Made by a program: the position numbers and the translations under genes. The notes beneath the pieces are model-generated. The model was given only the letters and a program-made list of their open reading frames with translations. It had not been told where the DNA came from and made no database searches. From Enterobacter wuhouensis (lineage in GTDB: Bacteria > Pseudomonadota > Gammaproteobacteria > Enterobacterales > Enterobacteriaceae): a stretch of 64,000 nt of DNA. Position 1 is the stretch's first letter. Each line of letters starts with the position of its first letter. Shown here one piece after another: positions 9,732 through 20,134 of this stretch. The DNA lies in the NCBI RefSeq assembly GCF_004331265.1, contig NZ_SJOO01000002.1, positions 620,001-684,000 on the forward strand, read 5' to 3'.

Positions 9732-10582
9732 CAAGGCGCACGATAGAACGGCTTATCCCCCAGAATCGTCGCGCGCTGCATAATCCTGCGCTGCGGCAGA
9801 TAGTCCGCATTGGCATAGTGCTGCGTCACGCGGTTATCCCAAATCGCCAGGTCGTTCTCCTGCCAGCGCCAGCGCACCTGAAACTCCGGCTTGGTGATAT
9901 GCGCGAACAGGAAGCCCAGCAGCGCCTCGCTCTCTTTCTCGGACACGTCCACAATGCGCGTGGTGAACCCTTCGTTTACAAACAGCGCCTGCCTGCCCGT
10001 GACCGGATGGGTGCGCACCACCGGGTGCAGCAGCGGAGGATGCTTCGCCACCGCCTCCTGCCAGCGCCGGTGCTCCTCTTCGCTTTTGCGGTACTTGTAC
10101 TCCTGGAAGGATTTCTTGAAATCGTGCTCCGCCCGCAGGCCGCTCAGCAGCGTCTGGAACGGCGCGGAGAGCGCCTCAAAGGCCGCAATGCCGCTGGCCC
10201 ACAGCGTGTCCCCGCCGCTCTCCGGCAGCAGCTTCGCCGCCAGAATTGCCCCGGCGGGCGGCGTTTCGATAAAGGTCACGTCGGTATGCCAGTTGTCGTT
10301 GTCCGGCGGGTTATCGTTGTGGGTGTCCAGAACGATGATCTCCTCCACCCCTTCCGCATGCGGATAGACGGGGTGGATATGCAAATCGCCAAAGCGCAGG
10401 GCCAGCGCGCGCTGCTGCTGCGGGGTGATCGCCTGCTCCCGCAGGAACACCACCTGGTGGCGCAGCACTGCGTGGTACAGCTGCTCGAACTGGTTATCGC
10501 TCAGCGGACGGGTCACATCCAGGCCCGACACCTGCGCGCCAATGTACGGCCCCAGCGGGGTAATGGTCAGACGTTCACTCAT
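9731..10582 (-). CDS. tauD: TauD taurine dioxygenase
   Basis: A 283-residue Fe(II)/2-oxoglutarate-dependent dioxygenase. It converts taurine to aminoacetaldehyde and sulfite when sulfate is short. The metal triad is visible as H99 and D101 (WHTDVTF) and the distal His in NRVTQHYA; R near the C-terminus ([11 protein letters not shown]) would bind 2-oxoglutarate. Its start overlaps the end of tauC by 4 bp, so translation is coupled. Confidence 0.97.
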   Translation of the reverse strand: MSERLTITPLGPYIGAQVSGLDVTRPLSDNQFEQLYHAVLRHQVVFLREQAITPQQQRALALRFGDLHIHPVYPHAEGVEEIIVLDTHNDNPPDNDNWHTDVTFIETPPAGAILAAKLLPESGGDTLWASGIAAFEALSAPFQTLLSGLRAEHDFKKSFQEYKYRKSEEEHRRWQEAVAKHPPLLHPVVRTHPVTGRQALFVNEGFTTRIVDVSEKESEALLGFLFAHITKPEFQVRWRWQENDLAIWDNRVTQHYANADYLPQRRIMQRATILGDKPFYRAP

Positions 10583-11406
10583 TGTATTTCTCCATGCCAG
10601 GGCGTCAGGCGGCGCTGTAGCGCGCGCAGCCCCAGTTCTAATCCAAAGGCGATCGCGGCGATCACCGCGATCCCTGCCAGCACCACGTCAGTCGCCAGGA
10701 ACTCCCCCGCCGACTGCACCATAAACCCAAGGCCGCGCGTGGCCGCAATCAGCTCCGCCGCTACCAGCGTGGACCAGCCCACGCCAAGGCCGATGCGCAG
10801 CCCGGTTAAAATCTCCGGCAGTGCGCCCGGTAAAATCACGAACAGCAGCACCTGCGTGCGGCTGGCGCCCAGCGACTGCGCCGCACGAATGCGAACCTGC
10901 TGGGCGCTCTTCACGCCCGCCAGCGCCGACATGGCCACCGGGGCGAAAATCGCCAGGTAAATCAGCAGGATTTTTGACGTTTCACCGATGCCGAACCAGA
11001 TCACCATCAGCGGCAGATAGGCCAGCGGCGGCACCGGGCGGTACAGCTCAATCAGCGGGTCGAGTATGCCGCGCACCGTCGGGCTTAAGCCCATCGCGAT
11101 GCCGACTGGAACACCGATAATCACCGCCGCCAGCAGCGCCACCAGAATACGCGCCAGGCTTGCACCTAAGTGCTGCCAGAGCGTGGCATCCATAAAGCCC
11201 TGCGGCCCGGCAATGGTAATGAGTTTGGCCAGCACCTGTCCCGGCGGCGGCAGAAACAGCGGGCTGACCCACTGCTGGGCAGCAACCGCCCACCACACAG
11301 CCAGCAGCACCAGCAGCGTACCAACGCTCAACGTGATTTGGCGCGAGAAAGGCCAGCGCAGCGCCAGACGCGTGCGGCGCGTTTTTTCACTGAAGACGAT
11401 GCTCAT
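10579..11406 (-). CDS. tauC: TauC taurine ABC transporter permease
   Basis: A 275-residue inner-membrane permease with six predicted membrane segments and the binding-protein-dependent EAA-type loop ([21 protein letters not shown]). It forms the channel of the TauABC importer. It overlaps tauB and tauD by 4 bp on each side, the usual tight tau operon. Confidence 0.96.
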   Translation of the reverse strand: MSIVFSEKTRRTRLALRWPFSRQITLSVGTLLVLLAVWWAVAAQQWVSPLFLPPPGQVLAKLITIAGPQGFMDATLWQHLGASLARILVALLAAVIIGVPVGIAMGLSPTVRGILDPLIELYRPVPPLAYLPLMVIWFGIGETSKILLIYLAIFAPVAMSALAGVKSAQQVRIRAAQSLGASRTQVLLFVILPGALPEILTGLRIGLGVGWSTLVAAELIAATRGLGFMVQSAGEFLATDVVLAGIAVIAAIAFGLELGLRALQRRLTPWHGEIQ

Positions 11407-12170
11407 GAGAAGGCCTCCCGTTGTTCAAACACGCGGCTTAAGACGTATTCACGCTGTTCGATAAACAGCGGATCGGATTTGATGCTGCGCACCGGCTCCC
11501 CCGCCACGTAGCGACGGGCAAATTCGAGCGGCAGCCGTTCAAGCACGCGGCCCGGCCCCGGCGACAGCAGCACCAGCTCGGTTGCCATAAACACTGCCTC
11601 TTCGATGTCGTGCGTAATCAGCAGCACCTGCTTGCCCGTTTCATGCCACAGGCGCAGCAGCAGGGTTTGCATCTGCTCGCGGGTGAAGGCATCCAGCGCC
11701 CCGAACGGCTCGTCCAGCAGCAACAGCTGCGGATTGGCTGCCAGCGCGCGGGCGATACCTACTCGCTGGCGCTGTCCGCCGGAAAGCTGCCAGATAAAGC
11801 GCTTTTCCGCCCCTTCCAGCCCTACCTTTTTCAGCATCTCCCGCGCCGTCGCCAGCCGCTGCTCACGGCCAACGCCGGCGAGCTGCAGGCCAAAGGCCAC
11901 GTTTTCCTGCACGTTTCGCCACGGCAGCAGCCCTTCGTTCTGAAAGACCACGCCGCGCTCGGCGCCGGGGCCTTCCACCTTTTTGCCTTCCAGTTGAATA
12001 GCGCCATGCTGATAAGGGACAAACCCGGCGATCAGATTCAGCAGAGTGGTTTTTCCGCAGCCGGACGGGCCGAGCACGACCAGCAGCTCGCCGCTGTCCA
12101 GCGTCAGGTTAATGTCCTCCAGCGCGGGCTTACCACCGTAATCGGCGTACAGGTTCGTAATATTCAGCAT
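11403..12170 (-). CDS. tauB: TauB taurine ABC transporter ATPase
   Basis: A 255-residue ABC ATPase. Walker [10 protein letters not shown] lies near residues 35–43, the signature is [10 protein letters not shown], and Walker B is [14 protein letters not shown]. It powers taurine import with TauA and TauC. It starts 10 bp after tauA and overlaps tauC. Confidence 0.96.
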   Translation of the reverse strand: MLNITNLYADYGGKPALEDINLTLDSGELLVVLGPSGCGKTTLLNLIAGFVPYQHGAIQLEGKKVEGPGAERGVVFQNEGLLPWRNVQENVAFGLQLAGVGREQRLATAREMLKKVGLEGAEKRFIWQLSGGQRQRVGIARALAANPQLLLLDEPFGALDAFTREQMQTLLLRLWHETGKQVLLITHDIEEAVFMATELVLLSPGPGRVLERLPLEFARRYVAGEPVRSIKSDPLFIEQREYVLSRVFEQREAFS

Positions 12171-12180
12171 GGCGGACTCC

Positions 12181-13143
12181 TTATTTCACAAAGCGATCGG
12201 TGACGTACTGGCTGTAATCCGCCGACACCGCAGGCACTTTGCCCTGCTCTTTCAGGAAGGTGGCGGTATCCACAATCGCTTTATTCACCGGCCCGGTCAG
12301 CTGCTGCACCTGCTGCGCGGGCGTCAGGTAGGTATTACCCTTCACCAGCCCCGGCACGTCCGCTTCAGGCACGCCGCTCAGGCGAGACAGTTTTTCCAGG
12401 TTGGCGGGCTGCTTCAGCCATTCGTCCGGATTGCTGATGTACGGCTGCTGGGCGTCAATCGCGCTTTTCGCGAAGGCCTTCACCACCTCAGGGTGTTTCT
12501 CGGCAAAGTCTTTGCGCACGACCCACACGTCGAGGGTCGGTGCGCCCCACTGGCCCACTTTTTCGGAGTCGGTCAGCACGGTACCGTCCTTTTCCAGCTC
12601 GTTCACGGCCGGTGCCCAGACGTAGGCGCCGTCGATGTCGCCGCGCTGCCAGGCGGCAATAATCGCCGGCGGCTGCAGGTTAAGGATTTGCACCTGGCCC
12701 GGCTTGATGCCCCAGTGCTTAAGGGCCGCCAGCAGGCTGTAATGGGTCGTTGAAATGAACGGCACGGCGATGCGCTTGCCGATCAGATCTTCCGGTTTGG
12801 TGATGGTTTTCTTCACCACCAGCGCTTCGGAGTTGCCGAGCTGGGACGCCAGCAGGAAAACTTCAATCGGCACCTGCTGGCTGGCCGCCACCGCCAGCGG
12901 GCTTGAGCCGAGGTTGCCAATCTGCACGTCGCCGGAGGCCAGCGCCCGCACGATGGCCGCGCCGCTGTCGAACTTGCGCCAGTCGACGTTCGCCCCGCTC
13001 TCTTTGGCGAAGGTGTTGTCCGCCTGCGCGACTTTCGCCGGTTCCGCAGAGGTTTGATACGCGACGGTGACGTCCACCGCCTGCGCCTGAAATGCCCACA
13101 GCGCCAGCGCGCCGAGTAATGTGATCCGCGATGAAATTGCCAT
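12181..13143 (-). CDS. tauA: TauA periplasmic taurine-binding protein
   Basis: From the ATG at 13143 the protein has 320 residues with a clear signal peptide ([16 protein letters not shown]). The upstream in-frame extension is rejected because this start has a GGGGAG Shine-Dalgarno 8 bases away and gives the signal peptide. It is a periplasmic binding protein of the NMT1/SsuA type and is first in the tauABCD operon. In E. coli the operon is activated by Cbl under sulfate starvation; the AT-rich 100 bp upstream would hold that site (inference). Confidence 0.95.
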   Translation of the reverse strand: MAISSRITLLGALALWAFQAQAVDVTVAYQTSAEPAKVAQADNTFAKESGANVDWRKFDSGAAIVRALASGDVQIGNLGSSPLAVAASQQVPIEVFLLASQLGNSEALVVKKTITKPEDLIGKRIAVPFISTTHYSLLAALKHWGIKPGQVQILNLQPPAIIAAWQRGDIDGAYVWAPAVNELEKDGTVLTDSEKVGQWGAPTLDVWVVRKDFAEKHPEVVKAFAKSAIDAQQPYISNPDEWLKQPANLEKLSRLSGVPEADVPGLVKGNTYLTPAQQVQQLTGPVNKAIVDTATFLKEQGKVPAVSADYSQYVTDRFVK

Positions 13144-13383
13144 AGTGCCTGCTCCCCTTGTTGTTATGAGGGCAGTATTTCCGGCGCGGGAATTTTGATA
13201 AAGGAATAAAAATGAATCGCTCATAACGATTCGTTTTTAGATAAAAAGCGGCAAAGGATAGTTAAAAAGTGGGTTGGACCTTTATTGCAATTTTGTTACA
13301 TCGGTTACATAACCGCAGCCGCAGGATTGCCAGCCCGCCGGCAACGGGCATCATAGGTCAACGAATGAGCAAAAGGTGTCGAG
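13144..13383. promoter_or_regulatory. Divergent tauA / uhpA-like control region
   Basis: The region is 240 bp. On the uhpA side, GTTACAT occurs twice (13295–13301 and 13304–13310), 9 bp apart, upstream of a likely start site. Such direct heptamers can be response-regulator sites. On the tauA side, the AT-rich segment 13180–13250 is where a Cbl/CysB-type activator should bind. Both assignments are inference. Confidence 0.4.
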
Positions 13384-14013
13384 ATGATTAAAGTGGTGCT
13401 GGTGGACGACCACGTGGTGGTACGTTCCGGTTTCGCCCAGCTGTTAAGTCTGGAAGACGATCTTGTGGTTGAGGGCCAGTTTAGCAGCGCCGCCGAGGCG
13501 TGGCCCGTACTGTCGCGCACCGCTATCGACGTGGCGGTGATGGACGTCGCGATGCCGGACGAAAACGGTCTTAGCCTGCTCAAGCGCCTGCGCCTGCAGC
13601 GGCCAACGTTTCGCGCCATCATCCTGAGCATCTACGACACCCCGGCCTTTGTGCAAAGCGCCCTCGATGCGGGCGCCAGCGGCTATCTGACCAAGCGCTG
13701 CGGCCCGGAGGAGCTGGTGCAGGCCGTGCGGTCCGTCGGCATGGGCGGACATTACCTGTGTGCCGATGCGGTAAAAGCCCTGCGCGGCGGCGAGCCGATG
13801 CCCAACGTGCTTGAGGCGCTCACCCCGCGCGAGCGCGAAGTGTTTGAGCTGCTGGTGAAAGGAGAAAGCGTGAAGGAAATCGCCTATACGCTTTCGCTGA
13901 GCCACAAGACGGTACACGTCCACCGTGCCAACGTGCTGGGCAAGCTCCAGTGCAACAGCACCATCGATCTGGTGCATTTCGCGCTGGATAACCAGCTGCT
14001 GACGGGCCACTGA
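13384..14013 (+). CDS. UhpA-like NarL-family response regulator
   Basis: 209 residues: a receiver domain with acidic pair D8-D9, phosphoacceptor D54 (VMDVAMPD) and K104 (GYLTKRCGPEEL), then a LuxR/NarL helix-turn-helix (LTPREREVFELLVKGESVKE). The sequence resembles UhpA of E. coli but is clearly diverged, so I call it a paralogue rather than uhpA itself. The stop overlaps the start of the sensor kinase gene (TGATG). Together with the next two genes it copies the uhpA–uhpB–uhpC order; no uhpT follows, but an AfuABC transporter does. Confidence 0.88.
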   Translation: MIKVVLVDDHVVVRSGFAQLLSLEDDLVVEGQFSSAAEAWPVLSRTAIDVAVMDVAMPDENGLSLLKRLRLQRPTFRAIILSIYDTPAFVQSALDAGASGYLTKRCGPEELVQAVRSVGMGGHYLCADAVKALRGGEPMPNVLEALTPREREVFELLVKGESVKEIAYTLSLSHKTVHVHRANVLGKLQCNSTIDLVHFALDNQLLTGH

Positions 14014-15554
14014 TGCGGTGCGCAGTCCGGCATCTAATCCTTTCTCTGTTCATTATGCTAGCCTGGGGCACCGGCTGGCTGATGCTGTGGACGCTGAGCT
14101 TCTACCTTACCCACAACGGCCAGCAGGCGGTGCTGTTTCTGCCTCAGGGGGTGTGGCTGGCGCTGATGATTTTACTTTCCCGCCGCTTCTGGCCCGCGTT
14201 AGTGCTTTCCCCCCTTGCCGCCATTCTGTGGCTGCACGGTGAGCAACTCCTCACACGCTATCTGATGCTGGCCGTGCCGCTTATCGGCATCGTCAGCGCC
14301 TGGCTGGCGCAGCGCTACTGGCACCGCTTCCCGCTCTACTGGCAGCGGCTGTCGATCCTGATCGCGGCGGTGACGGTAAATGCCCTGCTGCAAACCCTGA
14401 TTCTGTCGCCCTTTCTCGACAGCCCGGCCACGCTGCTATTGCTTGGCTCCTTTACCGGCGGCGTGCTCCTGACGCCGTTCGTCTATCTGGTATTCGAATT
14501 TTTACGCCAGCAGCATCGCTACCACCTGCTGGGGCTGGATACCAGCAATCCTCCGCTGCGCACCTCGCTGATCGTCTGGTGCAGCCTGTTTTTTATTATC
14601 GGCATAGGCACGCAGATGGTGCTCTCCCCGGCGCTGGAGCGGCTGCTGCTGATTATCGTGTTCCTGCCCAACGTGGTGATGGCGTGGAAATTCGGCTGGC
14701 AGGGAGGTGTCCTTTCCGGGCTGCTCGGCAGCATGATGATCACCATTGCCCGCCAGGTAGGCGTCGGGTTTAGCGACCTTCTGGAACTGGAAATTTTTCT
14801 CTCTACCCAGTCGCTGCTGGGGATTGGCCTGGGGATCGCCATCAGCCGCCAGCAGCATCTGGCGATGAACCTTGAGCGCTATCGCCATCGGCTTGAGAAC
14901 GAGCTTCAGGCCAGACGGGCGCTGGCGGAAAAACTGATCCATTCCGAAGAGGACACCCGCAAGCAGCTGGCCCGCGAGCTTCACGACGAAATCGGCCAGA
15001 ACATCACCGCCATCCAGATCCAGTCCCAGCTGGTGAAGCGGGCGGGCGATACGCCGCTCGCCATTGAGGCCGCCGGGCAGATCAACGATCTCGCAAGGCG
15101 TATTCACCGCTCCACGCGTCAGCTGCTGCGCCAGCTTCGCCCGCCGGTGCTCGACGAGCTGTCGCTCCAGGAGGCCCTGCACCACCTGGTCAACGAGTTT
15201 GCCTTTGCTGAACGCGGGATCCGCTGCCGCTTTGACTACCGGCTACCCACGCCGCCGGAGAGCGAAACGCTGGTCTTTACCCTGTATCGCCTGCTTCAGG
15301 AGCTGCTTAACAACGTTTGCAAACACGCCAACGCCAGCGAAGTCACGATCCTGCTCTGCCAGCGGCACGCGCGGCTCCACCTTGAGGTGCGCGATAACGG
15401 CAGCGGCATCAGCCCTCAGCAGCAGCCCGGCTTCGGCATTCAGGGCATGCGCGAGCGCGTCTCCGCCCTCGGCGGCGAACTGACGCTGGAATCCCACGCC
15501 GGGACGCGCGTAATTGTTAACCTGCCCACAAATTTGCAACAAACGCACCTCTAG
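14013..15554 (+). CDS. UhpB-like membrane sensor histidine kinase
   Basis: 513 residues. About eight membrane segments fill residues 7–280 (MASE1-like), followed by a HisKA_3 dimerisation domain with H324 (ARELHDEIGQ) and a HATPase domain near residues 420–510 (NNVCKHAN, DNGSGI, GFGIQGMRERV). In the UhpABC system UhpB receives the hexose-phosphate signal from UhpC and phosphorylates UhpA. Start ATG overlaps the stop of the regulator gene, showing translational coupling. Confidence 0.9.
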   Translation: MRCAVRHLILSLFIMLAWGTGWLMLWTLSFYLTHNGQQAVLFLPQGVWLALMILLSRRFWPALVLSPLAAILWLHGEQLLTRYLMLAVPLIGIVSAWLAQRYWHRFPLYWQRLSILIAAVTVNALLQTLILSPFLDSPATLLLLGSFTGGVLLTPFVYLVFEFLRQQHRYHLLGLDTSNPPLRTSLIVWCSLFFIIGIGTQMVLSPALERLLLIIVFLPNVVMAWKFGWQGGVLSGLLGSMMITIARQVGVGFSDLLELEIFLSTQSLLGIGLGIAISRQQHLAMNLERYRHRLENELQARRALAEKLIHSEEDTRKQLARELHDEIGQNITAIQIQSQLVKRAGDTPLAIEAAGQINDLARRIHRSTRQLLRQLRPPVLDELSLQEALHHLVNEFAFAERGIRCRFDYRLPTPPESETLVFTLYRLLQELLNNVCKHANASEVTILLCQRHARLHLEVRDNGSGISPQQQPGFGIQGMRERVSALGGELTLESHAGTRVIVNLPTNLQQTHL

Positions 15555-15639
15555 CCAGGAAAAAGTCTTAGCCACACCAGACTTTGTCTCATCCCATTTA
15601 CGCCGCGCTTGCCTACAGTCATCTCAAACGGAGAACGCC

Positions 15640-16941
15640 ATGCACGCACTGTCTGCTGAAGAGGTTTCACAACGTTACCGGGCGCTGCGCCCCAGGCTGC
15701 TCCTTTGTATGGCGATTGGCTACGCCGCGTTTTACCTGACGCGAAAAAGCCTTAACTACGTCTTACCCGCGCTACAGCTGGATTTGGGGCTGAGCAAGGG
15801 CGATATCGGGCTTATCGGGTCGCTGTTTTATCTCAGCTACGGAATGTCCAAATTCGCCGCCGGGCTCTGGCACGACAGCCATGGACAGCGCGCGTTTATG
15901 GGCATCGGGCTGCTGGCGACGGGCGTGCTGAACGTGCTGTTCAGCTTTAGCGATTCGTTCCCGCTGCTGCTGTTTATCTGGACGCTGAACGGCTTCTTTC
16001 AGGGCTGGGGCTGGCCGCCCTGCGCCAGACTGCTGACCCACTGGTATTCGCGCAACGAGCGCGGCTTCTGGTGGGGCTGTTGGAATACCTCCATCAACAT
16101 GGGTGGCGCGATTATTCCATTGATTTGCGCCGTTGCCGCCCAACGCTGGGGCTGGCAGGCGGCGATGCTGACACCGGGGATCATCAGCATCGTGCTCGGC
16201 CTGTGGCTGACCACACAACTGCGGGGTACACCGCAGGAAGAGGGTCTGCCCACGGTCGGGGAGTGGCGGAGCGATCCGCTGGAGCTGCGCCAGCAGCAGC
16301 AAAGCCCGCCGATGGGGCTGTGGCAGATGTTGCGTACCACCATGTTGCAAAACCCGATGATCTGGCTGCTCGGGGCGTCGTATGTGCTGGTGTATCTCAT
16401 CCGAATCGCCCTGAACGACTGGGGCAATATCTGGCTGGCGGAGAGCCACGGCGTAAATCTTCTCAGCGCCAACGCCACGGTCATGCTGTTTGAAGTGGGC
16501 GGATTGCTGGGCGCGCTGTTTGCCGGTTGGGGATCGGATCTGCTGTTCAGCGGCCAGCGCGCGCCGATGATTTTGCTGTTCACGCTGGGGCTGATGGTGT
16601 CGGTCGCCGCCCTGTGGCTGGCGCCGGTTCACCACTACGCCCTGCTGGCGATGTGCTTTTTTACGGTGGGATTTTTCGTTTTTGGTCCGCAGATGCTCAT
16701 TGGCCTTGCCGCCGTTGAGTGCGGGCACAAGCAGGCGGCAGGCTCGATTACCGGCTTTCTCGGCGTATTTGCCTATCTGGGCGCCTCGCTGGCCGGGTGG
16801 CCGCTGTCGCAGGTGATTGAACGCTACGGCTGGTCCGGGATGTTCAGCCTACTGTCGATAGCCGCCGTCCTGATGGGTTTATTACTGATGCCATTGCTGA
16901 TGGCGGGCATCACCGCTTCTCGCAGTCACATAACGTCATAA
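15640..16941 (+). CDS. UhpC-like sugar-phosphate sensor (MFS organophosphate:Pi antiporter family)
   Basis: From ATG 15640 (GGAG Shine-Dalgarno 6 bases upstream) the protein has 433 residues and twelve membrane segments, of the GlpT/UhpT/UhpC family. The motif YAAFYLTRKSLNYVLPAL near residue 27 matches the family's N-terminal signature with conserved Arg and Lys. In E. coli UhpC is a membrane receptor for external glucose 6-phosphate. The gene ends 13 bp before afuA. It could have transport activity of its own. Confidence 0.88.
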   Translation: MHALSAEEVSQRYRALRPRLLLCMAIGYAAFYLTRKSLNYVLPALQLDLGLSKGDIGLIGSLFYLSYGMSKFAAGLWHDSHGQRAFMGIGLLATGVLNVLFSFSDSFPLLLFIWTLNGFFQGWGWPPCARLLTHWYSRNERGFWWGCWNTSINMGGAIIPLICAVAAQRWGWQAAMLTPGIISIVLGLWLTTQLRGTPQEEGLPTVGEWRSDPLELRQQQQSPPMGLWQMLRTTMLQNPMIWLLGASYVLVYLIRIALNDWGNIWLAESHGVNLLSANATVMLFEVGGLLGALFAGWGSDLLFSGQRAPMILLFTLGLMVSVAALWLAPVHHYALLAMCFFTVGFFVFGPQMLIGLAAVECGHKQAAGSITGFLGVFAYLGASLAGWPLSQVIERYGWSGMFSLLSIAAVLMGLLLMPLLMAGITASRSHITS

Positions 16942-16954
16942 AAAGGGCTGAATA

Positions 16955-17986
16955 ATGAAAACAACGCTTCTCTCTACCCTCATTGCTTCCGGGATCGCGC
17001 TGGCCACCTTAACCGGTGCAGCGCAGGCTAAAGGCCGTCTGGTGGTGTACTGCAGCGCCACCAACGAAATGTGCGAAGTCGAAACCAAAGCGTTCGGCGA
17101 AAAGTACGATGTCAAAACCTCGTTTATCCGCAACGGCTCCGGCAGCACGCTGGCGAAGGTGGATGCCGAGAAGAAAAACCCGCAGGCCGACGTCTGGTAC
17201 GGCGGCACGCTGGACCCGCAGTCCCAGGCCGGTGAGATGGGGCTGCTCCAGCCCTATAAATCGAAAAACCTGGAGCAGATCATGGAGAAATTCCGCGATC
17301 CGGCCAAGGTGAAGGGCAACCTCTCCTCCGCGGTCTACGTCGGGATCTTAGGCTTTGGCGTCAACACCCAGCGCCTGAAGGAGAAGAACCTGCCGGTACC
17401 CAAATGCTGGAAGGATCTGACCAAACCGGAATACAAGGGCGAGATCCAGATCGCCGATCCGCAAAGCTCCGGCACCGCCTATACCGCGCTGGCGACCTTC
17501 GTCCAGCTGTGGGGTGAAGATCAGGCCTTCGACTACCTGAAACAGCTCAACGGCAACGTCTCCCAGTACACCAAATCCGGCATTGCCCCAGCGCGTAACG
17601 CCGCGCGCGGTGAAACCGCCATCGGCATCGGCTTCCTCCACGACTACTCGCTGGAAAAAGAGCAGGGTGCGCCGCTGGAGCTGATCTCTCCGTGCGAAGG
17701 CACCGGGTATGAAATTGGCGGCGTGAGCATTCTGAAGGGCGCGCGCAACGAAGAGAACGCGAAGCTGTTCGTGGACTGGGTGCTCTCAAAAGAGGCGCAG
17801 GAGCTGGCGTGGAAGAAGGGTAAATCCTATCAAATCCTCACCAACACCACGGCGGAAACCTCGCCGAACTCGCTCAAGCTCGATGATCTGAAGCTCATCA
17901 GCTATGACATGGACAAGTACGGCTCTACCGACGTACGTAAAGCGCTGATCAATAAATGGGTCAGCGACGTGAAGATGGGTAAATAA
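16955..17986 (+). CDS. afuA: AfuA-type periplasmic sugar-phosphate-binding protein
   Basis: 343 residues with a signal peptide ending GAAQA around residue 25 and a type 2 periplasmic binding fold (RLVVYCSATNEMCEVETKAF; NGSGSTLAKVDAEKKNPQADVWYGG). The family was first annotated as ferric-iron binding. AfuA of Actinobacillus and attaching/effacing enterics was later shown to bind hexose and heptose phosphates. Placement directly behind uhpABC-like sensor genes supports phosphosugars rather than iron. I cannot tell the substrate from sequence alone. Confidence 0.82.
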   Translation: MKTTLLSTLIASGIALATLTGAAQAKGRLVVYCSATNEMCEVETKAFGEKYDVKTSFIRNGSGSTLAKVDAEKKNPQADVWYGGTLDPQSQAGEMGLLQPYKSKNLEQIMEKFRDPAKVKGNLSSAVYVGILGFGVNTQRLKEKNLPVPKCWKDLTKPEYKGEIQIADPQSSGTAYTALATFVQLWGEDQAFDYLKQLNGNVSQYTKSGIAPARNAARGETAIGIGFLHDYSLEKEQGAPLELISPCEGTGYEIGGVSILKGARNEENAKLFVDWVLSKEAQELAWKKGKSYQILTNTTAETSPNSLKLDDLKLISYDMDKYGSTDVRKALINKWVSDVKMGK

Positions 17987-18006
17987 GCCCGCGAACAGTG
18001 GTTATC

Positions 18007-18031
18007 GCCCGGCGGTATTCATCCGCCGGGC
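18007..18031 (+). promoter_or_regulatory. Stem-loop between afuA and afuB
   Basis: A perfect 9-bp stem GCCCGGCGG / CCGCCGGGC with a 7-nt loop lies 20 bp after the afuA stop and before the afuB start. No T-run follows, so it is not a classical terminator. Such stems between a binding-protein gene and its permease commonly protect the upstream mRNA and give more binding protein. Confidence 0.7.
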
Positions 18032-18051
18032 ATCCAACACCCGGAAAACTT

Positions 18052-20130
18052 ATGTCACAGACACTTGCTCTTCATCCCGCCAAAAAACGGGATGCGGTAT
18101 TCCTGTGGGTTTTACTCGGCTGGCTGGCCTTTGCCCTGCTGCCGAGCTGGAGCCTTGATTACGGCCTGCTGGAGTCTACCGGGGATGAGATCCTCGACGC
18201 CTACGGCTGGTCCCATTTCAACGTTAGCTGGCTGTGGTACCTGCTGCCGAGCCTGCTGCTGGTGCGCCCGTTTAACGAAGCGAAGCGCGAGCAGCGCAGC
18301 CGTCACTACCTCGATGCGGGCTGGGCGCTGCTGTGCATGGCGTTCGTGGTCATCAGCGCCACTGTGGAAGGACGCGGTTTAGGCTATGCCACTATCGTGC
18401 TGTTTGTGGCGCTCGGGGCGATCATGACCCTGGCCCTGACTCGTCTGGAGTGGCTGGGCGGCGACCGCTTTGTGATTGGCTCGCTGATTACCATCGTCGC
18501 GCTGATCGGCATTTTTATCGTCTGGCCGAGCATCGCCATCTTCATTCCGATGTTCACCAACGACGCTGGCGAATTCGCCCCGCTGGCCTTCATGAGCGTG
18601 CTGTCGCAGGCGCACATTATCCAGGTCATCATCAACTCGATTCTGCTGTCGATTGCCGTGGGGATCGGCTGCACCTTCTTTGGCCTGGTGCTGGCGATAT
18701 ACACCACGCGCATCGCCCGGCGCAGCGCCATCATTGGCCGTATCTTCTCGATTCTTCCCATCGTTACTCCGCCGTTCGTGGTGGGCCTGGGCGTCACGCT
18801 GATGATGGGGCGCTCCGGCTATATTACCGAGCTGATGGTGGACTGGTTTGGGTTAACCAATACCAACTGGCTGTACGGCTTCACCGGCATCTGGCTGGCG
18901 CAGGTGCTGGCCTTCACGCCGATGGCCTTTATGATCCTCGACGGCGCGATCAAAACCATTCATCCGTCGCTGGAAGAGGCGTCGTACACCCTGCGCGCCA
19001 GCCGCTGGCAGACCTTTAACGGCGTCTTTGTTCCGCTGCTGAAGCCGGCGCTGGCGAATGCGTTTTTAATCGTGATTGTGCAGTCGCTGGCCGACTTCAG
19101 CAACCCGCTGGTGCTGGGCGGGAACTTCGACGTGCTGGCCACGCAGATCTACTTCTACATTACCGGCTCGCAGCTGGACTATCAGGCGGCAAGCACCCTC
19201 GGAGCCTTCCTGCTACTGTTCTCGCTGCTGGTGTTCTGCATCCAGTACATGTGGATCGGCAAGCGCTCCTACGTGACGGTGTCCGGTAAATCGTACCGCG
19301 GCGACGTTCAGCCGCTGCCGGTGACGCTGGTGTGGAGCGTGATCGCCCTGCTGGCGGTGTGGATCGCCTTTAACGCCCTGCTCTACGGCAGCATTTTCTA
19401 CGGCAGCTTTACCGTCAACTGGGGCGTGGACTACACCCTGACGCTGGATAACTTTATCAAGCTGTTCGGCCAGGGCATGAGCGACGGCGCATGGCCTTCG
19501 CTGCTTGATACCCTGCTCTACGCCGGGATCGCCGCGCCGATCACCGCCGCCTTCGGCCTGCTGATCGCCTGGGTTGTGGTGCGCCAGCAGTTTAAGGGCA
19601 AAAAGACCATCGAGTTCACCACCATGCTGTGCTTTGCCGTGCCGGGCACCGTGGCGGGCGTGTCGTACATTCTGGCCTTTAACAGCGCGCCGGTGTACCT
19701 CACGGGCACCGCGGCCATCGTGATTATCTCGATGGTGATGCGCAACGTGCCGGTCGGCATTCGCGCCGGCATCGCGGGCTTAGGGCAGATCGACAAGTCG
19801 CTGGACGAGGCCTCGCTGAGCCTGCGTGCCGGGAGCCTGCGCACCATCACCCACATCCTGCTGCCGCTGCTGAGGCCCGCCATTTTGTCGGCGCTGATCT
19901 ACAGCTTTGTGCGCGCCATTACCACCGTCAGCGCCATTGTGTTCCTCGTCACGCCGGATACCCGCGTGGCAACGGCCTACATTCTGAACCGCGTGGAAGA
20001 CGGCGAATACGGCGTGGCGATTGCCTACGGCTCGATCCTGATTGTGGTCATGCTGGCGATCATTTTCCTCTTTGACTGGCTGATCGGCGAGGCGCGTATC
20101 TCTCGTTCAAAAGCCAAAAACCAGGCGTAA
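18052..20130 (+). CDS. afuB: AfuB-type fused ABC permease (two permease halves)
   Basis: From ATG 18052 the protein has 692 residues. It contains two homologous binding-protein-dependent permease domains, each with an EAA loop ([21 protein letters not shown] and [19 protein letters not shown]), plus extra N-terminal membrane helices. This is the FbpB/SfuB/AfuB layout, one protein replacing a permease dimer. It lies between afuA and afuC in the operon and would be the channel for phosphosugars. Confidence 0.87.
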   Translation: MSQTLALHPAKKRDAVFLWVLLGWLAFALLPSWSLDYGLLESTGDEILDAYGWSHFNVSWLWYLLPSLLLVRPFNEAKREQRSRHYLDAGWALLCMAFVVISATVEGRGLGYATIVLFVALGAIMTLALTRLEWLGGDRFVIGSLITIVALIGIFIVWPSIAIFIPMFTNDAGEFAPLAFMSVLSQAHIIQVIINSILLSIAVGIGCTFFGLVLAIYTTRIARRSAIIGRIFSILPIVTPPFVVGLGVTLMMGRSGYITELMVDWFGLTNTNWLYGFTGIWLAQVLAFTPMAFMILDGAIKTIHPSLEEASYTLRASRWQTFNGVFVPLLKPALANAFLIVIVQSLADFSNPLVLGGNFDVLATQIYFYITGSQLDYQAASTLGAFLLLFSLLVFCIQYMWIGKRSYVTVSGKSYRGDVQPLPVTLVWSVIALLAVWIAFNALLYGSIFYGSFTVNWGVDYTLTLDNFIKLFGQGMSDGAWPSLLDTLLYAGIAAPITAAFGLLIAWVVVRQQFKGKKTIEFTTMLCFAVPGTVAGVSYILAFNSAPVYLTGTAAIVIISMVMRNVPVGIRAGIAGLGQIDKSLDEASLSLRAGSLRTITHILLPLLRPAILSALIYSFVRAITTVSAIVFLVTPDTRVATAYILNRVEDGEYGVAIAYGSILIVVMLAIIFLFDWLIGEARISRSKAKNQA

Positions 20131-20134
20131 CACT

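Noticed and set aside
9722..10960. 412-codon frame antisense to tauD/tauC
   Set aside because: Crosses two real genes and has shadow composition.
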